Positions 9,331 through 19,638 of a stretch of 64,000 bases of DNA are shown piece by piece. Below the pieces are notes generated by a model, which made no database searches, had not been told where the DNA came from, and saw only the letters and a list, made by a program, of their open reading frames with translations. This DNA comes from [Erwinia] mediterraneensis. Lineage in GTDB: Bacteria; Pseudomonadota; Gammaproteobacteria; Enterobacterales; Enterobacteriaceae. The stretch's first letter is position 1; each line of letters begins with the position of its first letter. The stretch is from NCBI RefSeq assembly GCF_900604315.1, contig NZ_LR026978.1, forward strand, positions 372,001 through 436,000, in the 5' to 3' direction. The position numbers and the translations under genes were made by a program.

Positions 9331-11423
9331 CCCTGTCCCTCATGCTGGCTGTAGCGCTGACGCAGGCGCTGGCGTACCACTTCCGCCAGTGTATTGATCA
9401 CCAGGGTAAAAATCAGCAGCAGCAACGCGCTTAAAAACAGAATGCGATAGTGTGCGCTGCCTGCTGCCGCTTCCGGCATTTCGATGGCGATATTCGCCGC
9501 CAGCGCACGCAGGCCGCTGAACAGCCCGCCGTCAGTGACCGGCGTGTTGCCGGTTGCCATCAGCACTATCATGGTTTCGCCGACAGCGCGGCCAAAACCG
9601 ATCATCAGGGCGGCAAAAATACCGGCGGAGGCGCCTGGCAATATTACGCGCGTCAGGGTCTGCCAGGGCGTTGCCCCCAGCGCCAGCGATCCCTGCCCCA
9701 GCGCCGCCGGGACGCTGAACAGGGCATCTTCCGCCAGGGTAAAGATCAAGGGCACCAGGGCAAAGCCCATCGCCACACCTGCCACCAGCAAATTACGCTG
9801 TTCATAGTGCTGCAGATGCTCACTGAGATCGCCGGTCAGTTGCGGCAGCAACCAGAGAGTCAGCAGCGTCACGCCCGACAGCAACGGCAGCAGCAGCAAG
9901 ATCTCCCGCCCGGGCTGTCGCCAGCTCGCCGGTAAGCGGGCGCTGAGCGCGCCGCAGATCAACAGCGTCAGCGCCAGCATCAGCGGCAACAGCAGTACCC
10001 CGGAGAGCGCGCTGCTGATACGCGGCGCCAGCCATAAACCGGCAATCAGGCCAATCACCACACTGGGCAGCGCGCCCATCATCTCAATGGCGGGTTTCAC
10101 CCAGCGGCGCAGGCCCGGCGCCATAAACCAGGCGGTATAGATCGCCGCCGCCAGTGCCAGCGGGGTAGCAAACAGCAACGCCAGCGCGGCAGCTTTCAGG
10201 GTGCCGATCACCATCGGCACCAGGCTGAACTTGGCCTGATAGTTATCCCCGGCGGCGGTGGACTGCCACACCCAGTCCGGCTGTGGGTAGTTTTCATACC
10301 AGACTTTTTGCCACAGGTTGCGCCAGCTGAAATCGGGCCAGGGATTATCAAGGTGATAAGATTGCCAGCTGCTTTCCCGTTCAACCAGCAGCCTGTCGCC
10401 GCGATCGGAAAACCGGGCGTGGCGAATGCCGGGGGCCAGCTGCCGACTGAGAATGGGACCAGGCTGTTTGCTGGCATAGAGCTGTAACAGACCCGTTGGC
10501 ATCAGGGTAGCAAACACGCGCCGGTTCGGTTCGGTTACGATCAGCCGTTCTCCCTGGGGCTGCGGCCAGCGCTGAATGTTCTGCAGACGCACCCCCTGCT
10601 CGCCGGCGATGGCGAACCACTGGCTGATGCTGTCGTCATCTTCGATCAGCAGAGATTGCCCGCCCGCTAACAGATGCAGCGAGCGCGGGCGTTTTGTCAG
10701 GGTAATCACCTCACGCAGCCGGGCCTGCTCAGTGCTCAGCTCCCAGACGCGCAGCAGCCTCCCTTCCACGCTATAGAGCAGATCGCCGCGGGGAGAAAGC
10801 AGCAGCAGATCGGCATGAGCCTGATTCAGACGCTGATGTTTTACCTCACGCTGTCGCGTCAGGGTGGTGACCGTCACGCCGCCCGGCGTTGCCGCCGCGA
10901 TGCGCCAGCGATTCTCATCCGGCGTTGCCAGCGCGAGCTGTTGCGCCGGGCCTTCCGGTAACATCAGCGGCTTATCGCCCAGCGGAAACCGCCACTCCGT
11001 TTCTCCATTAAGCCGCGCGGGTTGCAGCAGCAGCAGTGTGCCACGCGACTGAATCAGCAGAGAGCGCTGATCGGCACTGGTCACCACGGCTTCCGGCGCT
11101 TGCGCCAGCGGCGGCACCGGCTCCGGCGGCGCGCCGTCCAGCGGAATAAACCGTACCGTACCGGCGCGGCTGATGCGCCAGCCAGCGTCCCCCTGCATCC
11201 CCAGCGCCAGCGAAGGCGTCTTATCTGTTAGCGGCTGCGTTGCACCCGCCTGCAGACCTGGCGCAGCAAAAAGGGGGACCACCACCCAGATCAGCCAGAA
11301 AAACAGGAGTAGCATCAGCAGCAAAATGGCGACGCCACTGGCCGTGACGATACGGCGCGTCAGGCGATCTGCCCAGCGTCGGCTGCGGTCGCTAAACTGG
11401 ACGGGAATACGGTTATCGGTCAT
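9327..11423 (-). CDS. pstC: Phosphate ABC transporter permease PstC, extended type with propeller-like domain
   Basis: This is the second permease subunit of the accessory phosphate importer. At 698 residues it is more than twice E. coli PstC (319). After the first membrane segment (about residues 28-52) comes an insertion of about 300 residues predicted to be periplasmic. It contains repeated beta-strand units such as LLLLSPRGDLLYSVEGRLLR and LYASKQPGPILSRQLAPG, suggesting a WD40/beta-propeller-like fold. The permease core begins near residue 395 and has the coupling loop [19 protein letters not shown]. The gene is first in pstCAB and divergent from ppk across 150 bases. A single TTGTCAT half-site (minus strand, about 11478-11484) recalls a PhoB box half, but no good second half follows. 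Confidence 0.86.
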   Translation of the reverse strand: MTDNRIPVQFSDRSRRWADRLTRRIVTASGVAILLLMLLLFFWLIWVVVPLFAAPGLQAGATQPLTDKTPSLALGMQGDAGWRISRAGTVRFIPLDGAPPEPVPPLAQAPEAVVTSADQRSLLIQSRGTLLLLQPARLNGETEWRFPLGDKPLMLPEGPAQQLALATPDENRWRIAAATPGGVTVTTLTRQREVKHQRLNQAHADLLLLSPRGDLLYSVEGRLLRVWELSTEQARLREVITLTKRPRSLHLLAGGQSLLIEDDDSISQWFAIAGEQGVRLQNIQRWPQPQGERLIVTEPNRRVFATLMPTGLLQLYASKQPGPILSRQLAPGIRHARFSDRGDRLLVERESSWQSYHLDNPWPDFSWRNLWQKVWYENYPQPDWVWQSTAAGDNYQAKFSLVPMVIGTLKAAALALLFATPLALAAAIYTAWFMAPGLRRWVKPAIEMMGALPSVVIGLIAGLWLAPRISSALSGVLLLPLMLALTLLICGALSARLPASWRQPGREILLLLPLLSGVTLLTLWLLPQLTGDLSEHLQHYEQRNLLVAGVAMGFALVPLIFTLAEDALFSVPAALGQGSLALGATPWQTLTRVILPGASAGIFAALMIGFGRAVGETMIVLMATGNTPVTDGGLFSGLRALAANIAIEMPEAAAGSAHYRILFLSALLLLIFTLVINTLAEVVRQRLRQRYSQHEGQG

Positions 11424-11573
11424 GCAGGCCCGGAGAGTATTCAGAGATTAGTTGCTATGTTGCCCGTAGCTGATTGATATGACAACTGTTGAGGTTGGAC
11501 AAGACGGCCCTGCTCTCGCCATAATGGGAGCGGACACGGGATCGCCAGTCCTGCAACAGCATACGGAGTCAGA

Positions 11574-13634
11574 ATGGGTCAGGAAAAGCTGTACATCGAA
11601 AAAGAGCTAAGCTGGTTATCGTTCAACGAACGCGTCCTGCAGGAAGCGGCAGATAAAAGCAATCCGCTGATTGAGCGCATGCGCTTTTTGGGCATCTATT
11701 CCAATAACCTTGATGAATTTTATAAAGTCCGCTTCGCCGACCTGAAACGCCGTATCCTGATCAGTGAAGAACAGGGATCCGCCAGCGCGCCGCGCCGCCT
11801 GCTGAAAAAGATCCAGCTGCGGGTGCTGAAGTCCGATCAGGAATTCGACGGGCTGTATAATGACTTGCTGCTGGAGATGGCGCGCAACCAGATTTTCCTG
11901 ATCAACGAGCGTCAGCTGTCGCCCAATCAGCAGAGCTGGCTGCGCCACTATTTTAAACATCATCTGCGCCAGCACGTTACCCCCATTCTGATTAACCACG
12001 ACACCGACCTGACCGAGTTTCTGAAAGACGATTACACCTATCTGGCGGTGGAGATTATTCGTGGCAGCGACACGCGCTATGCGCTGCTGGAAATTCCGTC
12101 AGATAAAATTCCGCGCTTTGTCAATCTGCCGGCGGAATCGCCGCGTCGTCGCAAACCGATGATCCTGCTGGATAATATCCTGCGCTACTGCCTGGATGAA
12201 ATTTTCAAGGGCTTCTTTGACTACGACACGCTGAACGCCTACTCGATGAAAATGACGCGCGACGCTGATTACGATCTGGTCACAGAAACGGAGTCGAGCC
12301 TGCTGGAGCTGATGTCCTCCAGTCTCAAGCAGCGTCTCACCGCGCTGCCGGTGCGCTTTGTCTATCAGCGCGATATGCCCGATGCCATGGTGGAACTGCT
12401 GCGCCACAAGCTTTCCATCTCCAGTTACGATTCGGTGATCCCTGGCGGTCGTTACCATAACTTTAAAGATTTCATCTCTTTCCCTAACGTCGGCAAGGCC
12501 AACCTGGTGAACAAGCCGCTGCCGCAGATCCGTCATATGGGCTTTGACGGCTTCCGCAATGGCTTTGATGCGATCCGTAACCGCGACGTGCTGCTCTATT
12601 ATCCCTATCACACCTTTGAGCATGTGCTTGAGCTGCTGCGTCAGGCCTCCTTTGATCCCAGCGTGCTGGCGATCAAAATTAATATTTACCGCGTGGCGAA
12701 AAACTCACGCATCATCGATGCGATGATCCATGCCGCCTACAACGGTAAAAAAGTCACCGTGGTGGTGGAGCTGCAGGCACGTTTTGACGAAGAGGCGAAC
12801 ATTCGCTGGGCGAAGCGTCTGACGGAAGCGGGCGTGCATGTTATCTTCTCTGCCCCTGGCCTGAAAATTCATGCCAAGCTGTTCCTTATCTCGCGCCGTG
12901 AAGGTGAAGAGGTGGTGCGCTATGCCCATATCGGTACCGGTAACTTCAATGAGAAGACCGCACGCACCTATACCGATTATTCGCTGCTCACTGCCGATGC
13001 GCGCATTACTAATGAAGTGCGCCGCGTGTTTAACTTTATCGAGAACCCCTATCGCCCGGTGAGCTTTGATTATCTGATGGTGTCACCGCAAAACTCACGC
13101 CGCATGCTCTATCAGCTTATCGATGAAGAAATCGCCAACGCGCAACAGGGACGCCCTGCCGGCATTACGCTGAAAATCAATAATCTGGTGGATGAGGGGC
13201 TGGTGGATCGGCTATATACTGCCTCCAGTGTCGGCGTGCAGGTCAATCTGCTGGTACGCGGCATGTGCTCGCTGGTTCCTGATCTCGAAGGGATCAGCGA
13301 TAATATTCGCGTGATCAGCATTGTTGACCGCTATCTGGAGCACGATCGCGTCTACATCTTTGAAAACAACGGCGATAAAAAAGTGTACCTTTCCTCTGCG
13401 GACTGGATGACGCGTAATATCGATTACCGCATTGAAGTCGCCGTAGTGATCCTTGATCCCAGGCTGAAACAGCGCATCCTGGATATCGTCGCCATTCTGT
13501 TCAGTGATACGGTGAAAGCCCGTATTGTGGACAAAGAACTCAGTAACCGTTACGTTCAGCGCGGTAATCGCCGTAAGGTGCGTGCCCAGCTGGCGATTTA
13601 CGATTACATCAAGCAACTGGAACAACCTGAATAA
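11574..13634 (+). CDS. ppk: Polyphosphate kinase Ppk1
   Basis: Ppk1 reversibly polymerises the ATP gamma-phosphate into inorganic polyphosphate at the inner membrane. The 686-residue product is essentially the E. coli length (688). The N-terminal domain begins [21 protein letters not shown], and the phospholipase D-like catalytic halves contain the phosphohistidine region (KIHAKLFL ... [11 protein letters not shown]) and the second [23 protein letters not shown] motif. The ATG at 11574 follows ATACGGAGTCAGA, an adequate Shine-Dalgarno. It forms an operon with ppx, 5 bases downstream, and is divergent from the accessory pstCAB genes, placing phosphate import beside polyphosphate storage. Confidence 0.97.
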   Translation: MGQEKLYIEKELSWLSFNERVLQEAADKSNPLIERMRFLGIYSNNLDEFYKVRFADLKRRILISEEQGSASAPRRLLKKIQLRVLKSDQEFDGLYNDLLLEMARNQIFLINERQLSPNQQSWLRHYFKHHLRQHVTPILINHDTDLTEFLKDDYTYLAVEIIRGSDTRYALLEIPSDKIPRFVNLPAESPRRRKPMILLDNILRYCLDEIFKGFFDYDTLNAYSMKMTRDADYDLVTETESSLLELMSSSLKQRLTALPVRFVYQRDMPDAMVELLRHKLSISSYDSVIPGGRYHNFKDFISFPNVGKANLVNKPLPQIRHMGFDGFRNGFDAIRNRDVLLYYPYHTFEHVLELLRQASFDPSVLAIKINIYRVAKNSRIIDAMIHAAYNGKKVTVVVELQARFDEEANIRWAKRLTEAGVHVIFSAPGLKIHAKLFLISRREGEEVVRYAHIGTGNFNEKTARTYTDYSLLTADARITNEVRRVFNFIENPYRPVSFDYLMVSPQNSRRMLYQLIDEEIANAQQGRPAGITLKINNLVDEGLVDRLYTASSVGVQVNLLVRGMCSLVPDLEGISDNIRVISIVDRYLEHDRVYIFENNGDKKVYLSSADWMTRNIDYRIEVAVVILDPRLKQRILDIVAILFSDTVKARIVDKELSNRYVQRGNRRKVRAQLAIYDYIKQLEQPE

Positions 13635-13639
13635 TTCCT

Positions 13640-15166
13640 ATGCCAATTTCCCATAAGAGTACGCCCAAACCGCAGGAATTTGCGGCGATTGACCTGGGTT
13701 CCAACAGTTTTCACATGGTGATTGCCCGTGTGGTCGATGGCGCAATGCAGGTGTTGGGACGGCTTAAGCAGCGGGTACATCTGGCTGATGGACTGGACGC
13801 CAATAATCGCCTGAGTGAAGAGGCGATGCAGCGCGGTCTTGCCTGTCTGACGCTGTTTGCTGAACGTCTGCAGGGTTTTAGCGCCGCGAACGTGACCATT
13901 GTCGGCACCCATACCCTACGCCAGGCGATCAATGCCGAAGAGTTTCTGCAACGCGCGGCGGAGGTGATCCCCTATCCAATTGAAGTGATCTCCGGCCACG
14001 AAGAGGCTCGCCTGATTTTTATGGGGGTGGAACATACGCAGCCGGAGAAAGGCCGCAAACTGGTGATTGATATTGGCGGCGGCTCAACGGAGCTGGTGAT
14101 TGGCGAGGACTTTGAGCCGCAGCTGGTGGAAAGCCGCCGTATGGGCTGCGTCAGTTTTGCCCAGCTCTATTTTCCCGCTGGCGTAATCAACCGCGAGAAT
14201 TTTCGTCGTGCCCGCCTTGCGGCGGTGCAGAAGCTGGAAACCCTCTCCTGGCAATATCGCCTGCAAGGCTGGCAGTATGCGCTGGGGGCATCAGGCACCA
14301 TCAAGGCCGCCTGCGAAGTGCTGCAGGCGATGGGCGAAAAAGAGAAGCTGATTACGCCGGAGCGCCTGGAGCGGCTCTGCGATGAAGTGCTCAAACACAA
14401 ATCTTTCTCCGCGCTGAGCCTGCCGGGTCTCTCGGAAGAGCGCAAAGTGGTGTTTGTGCCGGGTCTGGCGATTTTGTGTGGCGTGTTTGATGCGCTGGCG
14501 ATTCGCGAACTGCGTCTTTCAGACGGCGCGCTGCGTGAAGGGGTGCTCTATGAGATGGAGGGCCGCTTTCGCCATCAGGATATCCGCAGCCGCACAGCAC
14601 AGAGCCTGGCCAATCACTACGCTATCGACAACGATCAGGCGCGACGCGTGCTGGAAACCACCGAGCTGCTTTACAGCCAGTGGCGCGATCAGAATCCGAA
14701 GCTGGCGAATCCGCAGCTGGCCGCCCTGCTGAAATGGGCTGCTCTGCTGCATGAAGTGGGCCTGACGATTAACCACAGCGGCCTGCAACGCCACTCTTCC
14801 TATATTTTGCAGCACTCCAACATGCCCGGTTTCAACCAGGATCAGCAAATGCTGCTGGCTACGCTGGTGCGCTTTCATCGTAAAGGGGTCAAACCGGAAG
14901 AGATGCCGCGCTTTACCCTGTTCAAGAAAAAGCAGTTTTTGCCGCTGATTTTCATCCTGCGTCTCAGCACGTTGCTGAATAATCAGCGCCAGGCGACCTC
15001 ACGACCCGATGAGCTGCGTCTGAAGACCCATGAGGGGCACTGGACCCTGATATTTCCGGCAGGCTATTTAAGCCAGAATACCCTTGTACAGCTCGATCTG
15101 GAACGGGAACAGGGATACTGGAACGATGTCAGCGGCTGGAAGCTGACGCTGGAAGAAGAAGCCTGA
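13640..15166 (+). CDS. ppx: Exopolyphosphatase Ppx
   Basis: Ppx releases terminal phosphate from polyphosphate chains and can hydrolyse pppGpp. The 508-residue protein has the ASKHA-type N-terminal nucleotide fold: [16 protein letters not shown] (about residue 14), the [14 protein letters not shown] motif (about 145) and a GASGTIKA segment. A C-terminal HD-like domain follows, with [17 protein letters not shown] near residue 370. The start lies 5 bases after the ppk stop and lacks a strong Shine-Dalgarno of its own, so translation is probably coupled to ppk as in E. coli. Confidence 0.97.
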   Translation: MPISHKSTPKPQEFAAIDLGSNSFHMVIARVVDGAMQVLGRLKQRVHLADGLDANNRLSEEAMQRGLACLTLFAERLQGFSAANVTIVGTHTLRQAINAEEFLQRAAEVIPYPIEVISGHEEARLIFMGVEHTQPEKGRKLVIDIGGGSTELVIGEDFEPQLVESRRMGCVSFAQLYFPAGVINRENFRRARLAAVQKLETLSWQYRLQGWQYALGASGTIKAACEVLQAMGEKEKLITPERLERLCDEVLKHKSFSALSLPGLSEERKVVFVPGLAILCGVFDALAIRELRLSDGALREGVLYEMEGRFRHQDIRSRTAQSLANHYAIDNDQARRVLETTELLYSQWRDQNPKLANPQLAALLKWAALLHEVGLTINHSGLQRHSSYILQHSNMPGFNQDQQMLLATLVRFHRKGVKPEEMPRFTLFKKKQFLPLIFILRLSTLLNNQRQATSRPDELRLKTHEGHWTLIFPAGYLSQNTLVQLDLEREQGYWNDVSGWKLTLEEEA

Positions 15167-15204
15167 TGTCGACGCAGCCCCGGACTGCGCTGAGGTAAAC
15201 CACC

Positions 15205-15807
15205 ATGACGCCATTAACGAATAACGTAAATTTCACTGAAAAATATGGGCTGACACCGGTCCACTCGGAAGTGCTCGCGGCGCTGCCGCTGCTGACGCCA
15301 GGCCGCGCGCTGGATCTTGGCTGCGGCAGCGGACGCAATAGCCTGTTTCTGAATCAACAGGGGTTTGAAGTGACCGCCTGGGATCAGAACAGTGACAGTC
15401 TGACACGCCTGAATCAGATTATCGCGCAGGAAGGCTTGCAGCATATTCATACCGAACAGCGCGATCTCAACCAGACGCGCTTTAACGGTGCCTGGGATTT
15501 TGTGCTGTCGACAGTGGTCATGATGTTTCTGCAACCCGCGACCATTCCGCAGCTGATTGCCGATATGCAGGCCGGTACGGTAAAGAATGGCTATAACCTG
15601 ATTGTGGCGGCCATGAGCACCGATGATTTTCCCTGCCCGGTCGACTTCCCTTTCACCTTTAAATCGGGCGAGCTGAGTCACTACTATCGCAACTGGCATA
15701 TTGTGAAATACAACGAGCATGTCGGCCAGCTGCATAAAAAAGATGAGCATGGCAATCGCATCAGCTGCCGCTTTGCCACCCTGCTGGCGCAAAAAGCGAG
15801 CTACTGA
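15205..15807 (+). CDS. tehB: TehB-like SAM-dependent methyltransferase (tellurite resistance)
   Basis: This is a 200-residue class I methyltransferase. The SAM-binding motif ALDLGCGSGRNSLFLNQQGF lies near residue 31, followed by AWDQNSDSLTRL. The chalcogen-methyltransferase signature regions of TehB are present (DFVLSTVVMMFL, DDFPCPVDFPFTFKSGELSHYY). TehB methylates tellurite and selenite to volatile species. E. coli has tehB with tehA elsewhere. Here it lies alone 38 bases after ppx with a GAGG Shine-Dalgarno, where E. coli has yfgF. A GC-rich inverted repeat (GGCCGCC ... GGCGGCC, about 15812-15844) follows without a clear T-run. Confidence 0.88.
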   Translation: MTPLTNNVNFTEKYGLTPVHSEVLAALPLLTPGRALDLGCGSGRNSLFLNQQGFEVTAWDQNSDSLTRLNQIIAQEGLQHIHTEQRDLNQTRFNGAWDFVLSTVVMMFLQPATIPQLIADMQAGTVKNGYNLIVAAMSTDDFPCPVDFPFTFKSGELSHYYRNWHIVKYNEHVGQLHKKDEHGNRISCRFATLLAQKASY

Positions 15808-16024
15808 GACTGAGGCCGCCGGGCCGTTGCATCCGGGCGGCCCTGTTGTCCCCTCCCCTTCCTGATGACCGCCGCCCGTTTCCTTGCTTTCTGCACGCCG
15901 GCGGGCAGACAAAACCGCTGTGCAAAATTTGCACATTTTTTAAATCACATGATTGATTTCATCCCATGAGTATGTCTAAATAACCTCATTGCCCTTCAGG
16001 GGTTCTTTACAGGAAACACACCGC

Positions 16025-16216
16025 GTGAACAGCGCTATGCCCGTCCGAAGACGTCATAAAACCGGTACAATGACCCGTATCGTTTTACTGATTAGCTTTA
16101 TCATCCTTATTGGCCGACTGATTTTTACCATCCCCGGCGCCATTGAACATCATCAGCTCAAAAAAGCCGATTCTTCTGTACCTGCAGCCATGACCACCAC
16201 AGCCGAAAATCGTTAA
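16025..16216 (+). CDS. yfgG: Small membrane protein of the YfgG family (DUF2633)
   Basis: A 63-residue protein aligning with E. coli YfgG through the basic N-terminus (RRRHKTGTMTRI) and the single membrane segment (VLLISFIILIGRLIF), then a short periplasmic or cytoplasmic tail. The GTG at 16025 gives 63 residues, the E. coli length, and follows CAGGAAACA at a long but usable spacing. The ATG at 16037 is an alternative that shortens it by 4 residues. In E. coli yfgG also lies between ppx and guaA. Function is poorly understood, so I give none. Confidence 0.75.
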   Translation: MNSAMPVRRRHKTGTMTRIVLLISFIILIGRLIFTIPGAIEHHQLKKADSSVPAAMTTTAENR

Positions 16217-16344
16217 AGGTTACAACCCCGGTGTAATGCTGCCCCCCTGCGTTGACTGACTGAAGACAAGCTTCTTTTTCGCATCTTTTTCTCAGCGAAA
16301 CCGCTACACTTCCTCGTGTTGTTTACAGACACAAGGGATTCGTC

Positions 16345-17775
16345 ATGTCTGCTTCGCATGCCCAACGCTTAAGTGAAACCCGCCATCGTATCCTGACGCT
16401 ACTGCTTGATGAGCCTCAGCTGACAGAGGCGCTGCTGGAAAAGCCCGACGCGCCGCTGAGCCCGGCTCATCCTGCGCAACGCGCACTGGAAGAGGATATT
16501 GCTCAGCTGCATGCTGCTGACCTGGCCGATATTCTGGAAGCGTTGCCTGAAGAGGCGCGTCAGGCGTTGTGGCGGCTGATCCCTGGCGAGCGGCGCGGCC
16601 GCGTGCTGGTGGAAGCCTCCGAAAGCGTCTGGGAAAGCCTGACGGAAGAGATGAGCGACCGCGATATTCTGCGCGCCATTGAGCCGCTGGATATCGATGA
16701 ACAGGTCTGGCTGGTGCGCTACTTACCGCGCGATCTTACCGGACGGCTGCTCACCTCGCTGGCACCCGACCAGCGCGCCCGCGTCCTCAGCGTCGTGCAG
16801 TTCGATCGTGATCGTGTCGGGCGGATTATGGATTTCAATATCCTTACCGTACGTGCCGACGTCACCCTGGCTACGGTGCAGCGCTTTTTACGCCGCAAAA
16901 AACGCATTCCGGAAGGCACCGATAAAATCTTTATTACCGACAAAAATAACCAGCTGCTGGGCGATCTGGCGCTGAGCGATATTCTGCTGAACCCGCCGCA
17001 AACGACTGTTGCCGCGGTGATGAACCCCACACCCACTACCTTTCAGCTGGATGATAAAGCGCAAGATGCCGCCGGTGCGTTTGAGCGTTATAACCTTATC
17101 TCCGCCGCGGTAATTGACGCGCAGGGCAAGCTGATTGGCCGTGTCACCGTTGAAGAGGTAATCGATCTGGTCAATGAAACCAGCGAAAGCAATATTCGCA
17201 AAATGGGCGGGATCAGCGAGGAAGAGGATGTATTCGCCCCGGTGCGTAAAGCGGTACGCAAGCGCTGGGCCTGGCTGGCGCTCAACCTCTGTACCGCCTT
17301 TATCGCTTCCCGGGTAATTGGCCTGTTTGAAGCGACCATTTCGCAGCTGGTAGCGCTCGCCACCCTGATGCCCATCGTGGCCGGTATCGGCGGCAATACC
17401 GGTAATCAGACCATCACCATGATCGTGCGCGCCCTGGCACTGCATCAGGTGGAACCCGGCAACTTCTCCTTTCTGATTCTGCGCGAGCTGGGCGTGGCGC
17501 TGCTGAACGGCCTGTGCTGGGGCGGCATTATGGGTGTAATGACCTGGCTGCTCTACCATAATCTGGCGCTGGGCGGCGTGATGATGCTGGCGATGGTGCT
17601 GAATCTGCTGCTGGCGGCGCTGATGGGGGTGCTGACCCCGCTGGTGATGACCAGAATGAAACGCGATCCAGCCGTGGGCTCCAGCGTGCTGATCACCGCC
17701 ATTACCGATACCGGCGGTTTTTTTATTTTCCTGGGTCTGGCCACGCTTTTTTTGCATCAGCCCGGCGCGGGTTGA
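16345..17775 (+). CDS. mgtE: Magnesium transporter MgtE
   Basis: MgtE is a Mg2+-gated Mg2+ channel of the inner membrane. The 476-residue protein has the canonical order: a helical N domain (about residues 35-135), two CBS domains (about 140-265), the connecting plug helix, and five C-terminal membrane helices. These include the pore signature PIVAGIGGNTGNQTITMIVRAL and the conserved D in TAITDTGGFFIFL that forms the Mg2+ site. E. coli K-12 lacks mgtE, so this gene is an addition to the ppx-guaA interval. The start at 16345 follows ACAAGGG. Confidence 0.95.
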   Translation: MSASHAQRLSETRHRILTLLLDEPQLTEALLEKPDAPLSPAHPAQRALEEDIAQLHAADLADILEALPEEARQALWRLIPGERRGRVLVEASESVWESLTEEMSDRDILRAIEPLDIDEQVWLVRYLPRDLTGRLLTSLAPDQRARVLSVVQFDRDRVGRIMDFNILTVRADVTLATVQRFLRRKKRIPEGTDKIFITDKNNQLLGDLALSDILLNPPQTTVAAVMNPTPTTFQLDDKAQDAAGAFERYNLISAAVIDAQGKLIGRVTVEEVIDLVNETSESNIRKMGGISEEEDVFAPVRKAVRKRWAWLALNLCTAFIASRVIGLFEATISQLVALATLMPIVAGIGGNTGNQTITMIVRALALHQVEPGNFSFLILRELGVALLNGLCWGGIMGVMTWLLYHNLALGGVMMLAMVLNLLLAALMGVLTPLVMTRMKRDPAVGSSVLITAITDTGGFFIFLGLATLFLHQPGAG

Positions 17776-17840
17776 CGGCTGCGCCCGCCTGACCCATGCT
17801 GCAACAAACTGCCTGACAAGAAAAACCACGGAGAAAGAAG

Positions 17841-18020
17841 ATGTTTCAACCTGATGATATTGTGCAGTCAAAAACCGGCGGCCCGAAAATGCTGGTACTG
17901 CGTGTGGAGGGCGATACGCTCTGGTGCGCACGCATTGATGATACGACAAAGAAAGAGATTGAAGTGCCAGCAGACAGCGTGAGCCGCTATCACGAAGAAG
18001 GCGACTTCGGCGTTTGCTGA
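17841..18020 (+). CDS. Small YodC-like protein (DUF2158)
   Basis: A 59-residue ORF starting MFQPDDIVQSKTGGPKMLV with a good GGAGAAAGAAG Shine-Dalgarno and followed by an intrinsic terminator. The GDVVxLKSGGPxM-type N-terminus is the hallmark of DUF2158 proteins such as E. coli YodC: small beta-rich, SH3-like cytoplasmic proteins of unknown function. It lies 65 bases after mgtE in the same orientation and probably shares its terminator. Confidence 0.8.
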   Translation: MFQPDDIVQSKTGGPKMLVLRVEGDTLWCARIDDTTKKEIEVPADSVSRYHEEGDFGVC

Positions 18021-18031
18021 GGTGCGGATCA

Positions 18032-18056
18032 GCCCCGTCGACGACGGGGCGCTTTT
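18032..18056 (+). terminator. Intrinsic terminator after the DUF2158 gene
   Basis: An 8-bp perfect stem GCCCCGTC / GACGGGGC with a 3-base loop, then GCTTTTG. It lies 11 bases after the stop and also separates this rightward unit from the leftward DUF3750 gene. Confidence 0.75.
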
Positions 18057-18062
18057 GCAGCG

Positions 18063-18857
18063 TTACTCTTCCTGCTGCCCATCCGGCGTTTTATTCTTTT
18101 GCAGATTGTCGCCCCCCAGCCCGCCGATAAAAGGCAAGCGCAGACGCAGCGGGGCAAAATCGATACCGAGATTGAGCCCAAGCACATTCACTTCAATGCC
18201 CTCTTCCCGCGCCAGGGTTAATCCCAGCACGCCAAGGAGAGAAGCCTGAACGCCGCTGCCGGAGGAGGATAAACCGATTGGCCGCCACAGCGGGCGATAA
18301 TCTTTGCCAATGGCATTTGCCGGCAGATCCAGACGCAGCGCCGGTACTTCGCGGCCAATATGCGCCAGGAAGGTGTTGCTGTTGGGACCTGGCCAGGCGT
18401 GATAGGTGTGCGGCCAGGGATAGCTTTGAATCGCGCTTTCGATTTGCGGGATCATCGCTTCAGCGCCGGTCCCACGATGTTCAATCAGCAGTCGCGGCTT
18501 TGACCCATACCAGAAGCCATCAGGCAGCGTATAGTTATGGCGTACCACATCCCTGCTGCCCCAACTCACCACCTCATAGCGGTGGTAACGGGTTTCCCCT
18601 GCCCGCTTGAAGATAATCCAGGGATGCACCGCTACCGCCCCTTTCCAGCCGTAGGTTGGCGCAGCGTAAACCTGCACAATGGCGGTGTCGCTCAGACGAT
18701 GTGGGTCGGGCGCGATGCCCGCCGAATCACGCCGCGCTGACCACCATCCGCCCTGACCGCCTGGCTCGCCGTTACGCGTCGCCTGCGCCAGGCTCTGCCC
18801 CAGCGACAGCAGCACAACCGCGATAAAAAGCAGAGAAAACAGTTTAAGAAAGGTCAT
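18063..18857 (-). CDS. DUF3750 domain-containing protein
   Basis: A 264-residue protein with an N-terminal signal or anchor segment (LKLFSLLFIAVVLLSLGQSLAQA), so probably periplasmic or membrane-attached. The conserved body has the DUF3750 features VQVYAAPTYGWKGAVAVHPW, a W-G-x-R-D-V-V segment and YPWPHTYHAWPGPNSNTFLAHIGREVP. The aromatic and glycine-rich pattern is well conserved in proteobacteria, but no activity is established. It stands alone, facing the DUF2158 gene. Confidence 0.8.
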   Translation of the reverse strand: MTFLKLFSLLFIAVVLLSLGQSLAQATRNGEPGGQGGWWSARRDSAGIAPDPHRLSDTAIVQVYAAPTYGWKGAVAVHPWIIFKRAGETRYHRYEVVSWGSRDVVRHNYTLPDGFWYGSKPRLLIEHRGTGAEAMIPQIESAIQSYPWPHTYHAWPGPNSNTFLAHIGREVPALRLDLPANAIGKDYRPLWRPIGLSSSGSGVQASLLGVLGLTLAREEGIEVNVLGLNLGIDFAPLRLRLPFIGGLGGDNLQKNKTPDGQQEE

Positions 18858-19026
18858 AGTGGTGCGTGATTCCTGTGGTAAGGGAAGAAATGGCTATGGG
18901 AGTGATCAGACGAACGGTGGCGCCCACACTGCGGGGCGGGCAATAATCATACAGCAAGCCAGCCACGCTGTCCCTGGCCCGCTTACACCTTATGTGCGGT
19001 TTTTGTACAGCGCTGTGCTGCCGCAC

Positions 19027-19638
19027 TTACTCAGGCCTGTGTCTCAGGCCAGCCAGAATCAGTGCGATGACGCCTTCAAGTCCCTGCATCTGTAGCGCAG
19101 GCGGTCCCCCGTTCACCACCATATCGGGGTGATGGTAGCGGGCGGTGGCATTCAGAACCGCGATGGCCGTTGCCTGCGCATCCTGCACGCCCGGTAACGA
19201 GCCATTCGCCCAGCCTGCGGCAAGAATAGCCGCCAGCTGTGCCCGTAGCAGTCCATTGTGTTCATGCAGCACGTCGGGCTCCTCACGCACGACCTGCGCT
19301 GCCGCCGCGAGCAGTTCAGCATCTTCCGTCACCTTGCGCTGTTTAATTACCGCCAGGGTTTTCAGCCACTCCACCAGACGTTCATCGGCGGGGGCATCCT
19401 TAGCGGCAATAAATCCCGTCTCTGTGGAGATACGATGCAGCCAGCGCCGGATCACCGCTGCACGCAGCGCCGCCTTGCCTGGCACGTGGCGGTACAAATT
19501 GCCGTGGCTCATCTTCATGGCGCGCGCCACGTCGACCACGTTCAGCTTCTGCAACCCGTGGCGACGAAGCAGCATTTCGGCGCTGTCCAGAATGCGGGTA
19601 AGCATCTCCTCAGCGTCAGCAGCGTTCGGCGTCATCAT
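19027..19638 (-). CDS. TetR/AcrR family transcriptional regulator
   Basis: A 203-residue repressor. The N-terminal helix-turn-helix (about residues 12-58) contains LNVVDVARAMKMSHGNLYRHVPGKAALRAAV, the canonical TetR recognition-helix layout with the GxLYxHxxxK motif. The C-terminal ligand domain is TetR-type. Its start overlaps the stop of the aldo/keto reductase gene by 4 bases (ATGA), so the two are co-transcribed and it probably controls that gene in response to a small molecule. It ends at a gene-free gap of 169 bases before the DUF3750 gene. Confidence 0.88.
   Translation of the reverse strand: MMTPNAADAEEMLTRILDSAEMLLRRHGLQKLNVVDVARAMKMSHGNLYRHVPGKAALRAAVIRRWLHRISTETGFIAAKDAPADERLVEWLKTLAVIKQRKVTEDAELLAAAAQVVREEPDVLHEHNGLLRAQLAAILAAGWANGSLPGVQDAQATAIAVLNATARYHHPDMVVNGGPPALQMQGLEGVIALILAGLRHRPE

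Noticed and set aside
11460..11510. PhoB box between pstC and ppk
   Set aside because: Only one TTGTCAT half-site is present; a second direct repeat at the required 11-base spacing is not seen.
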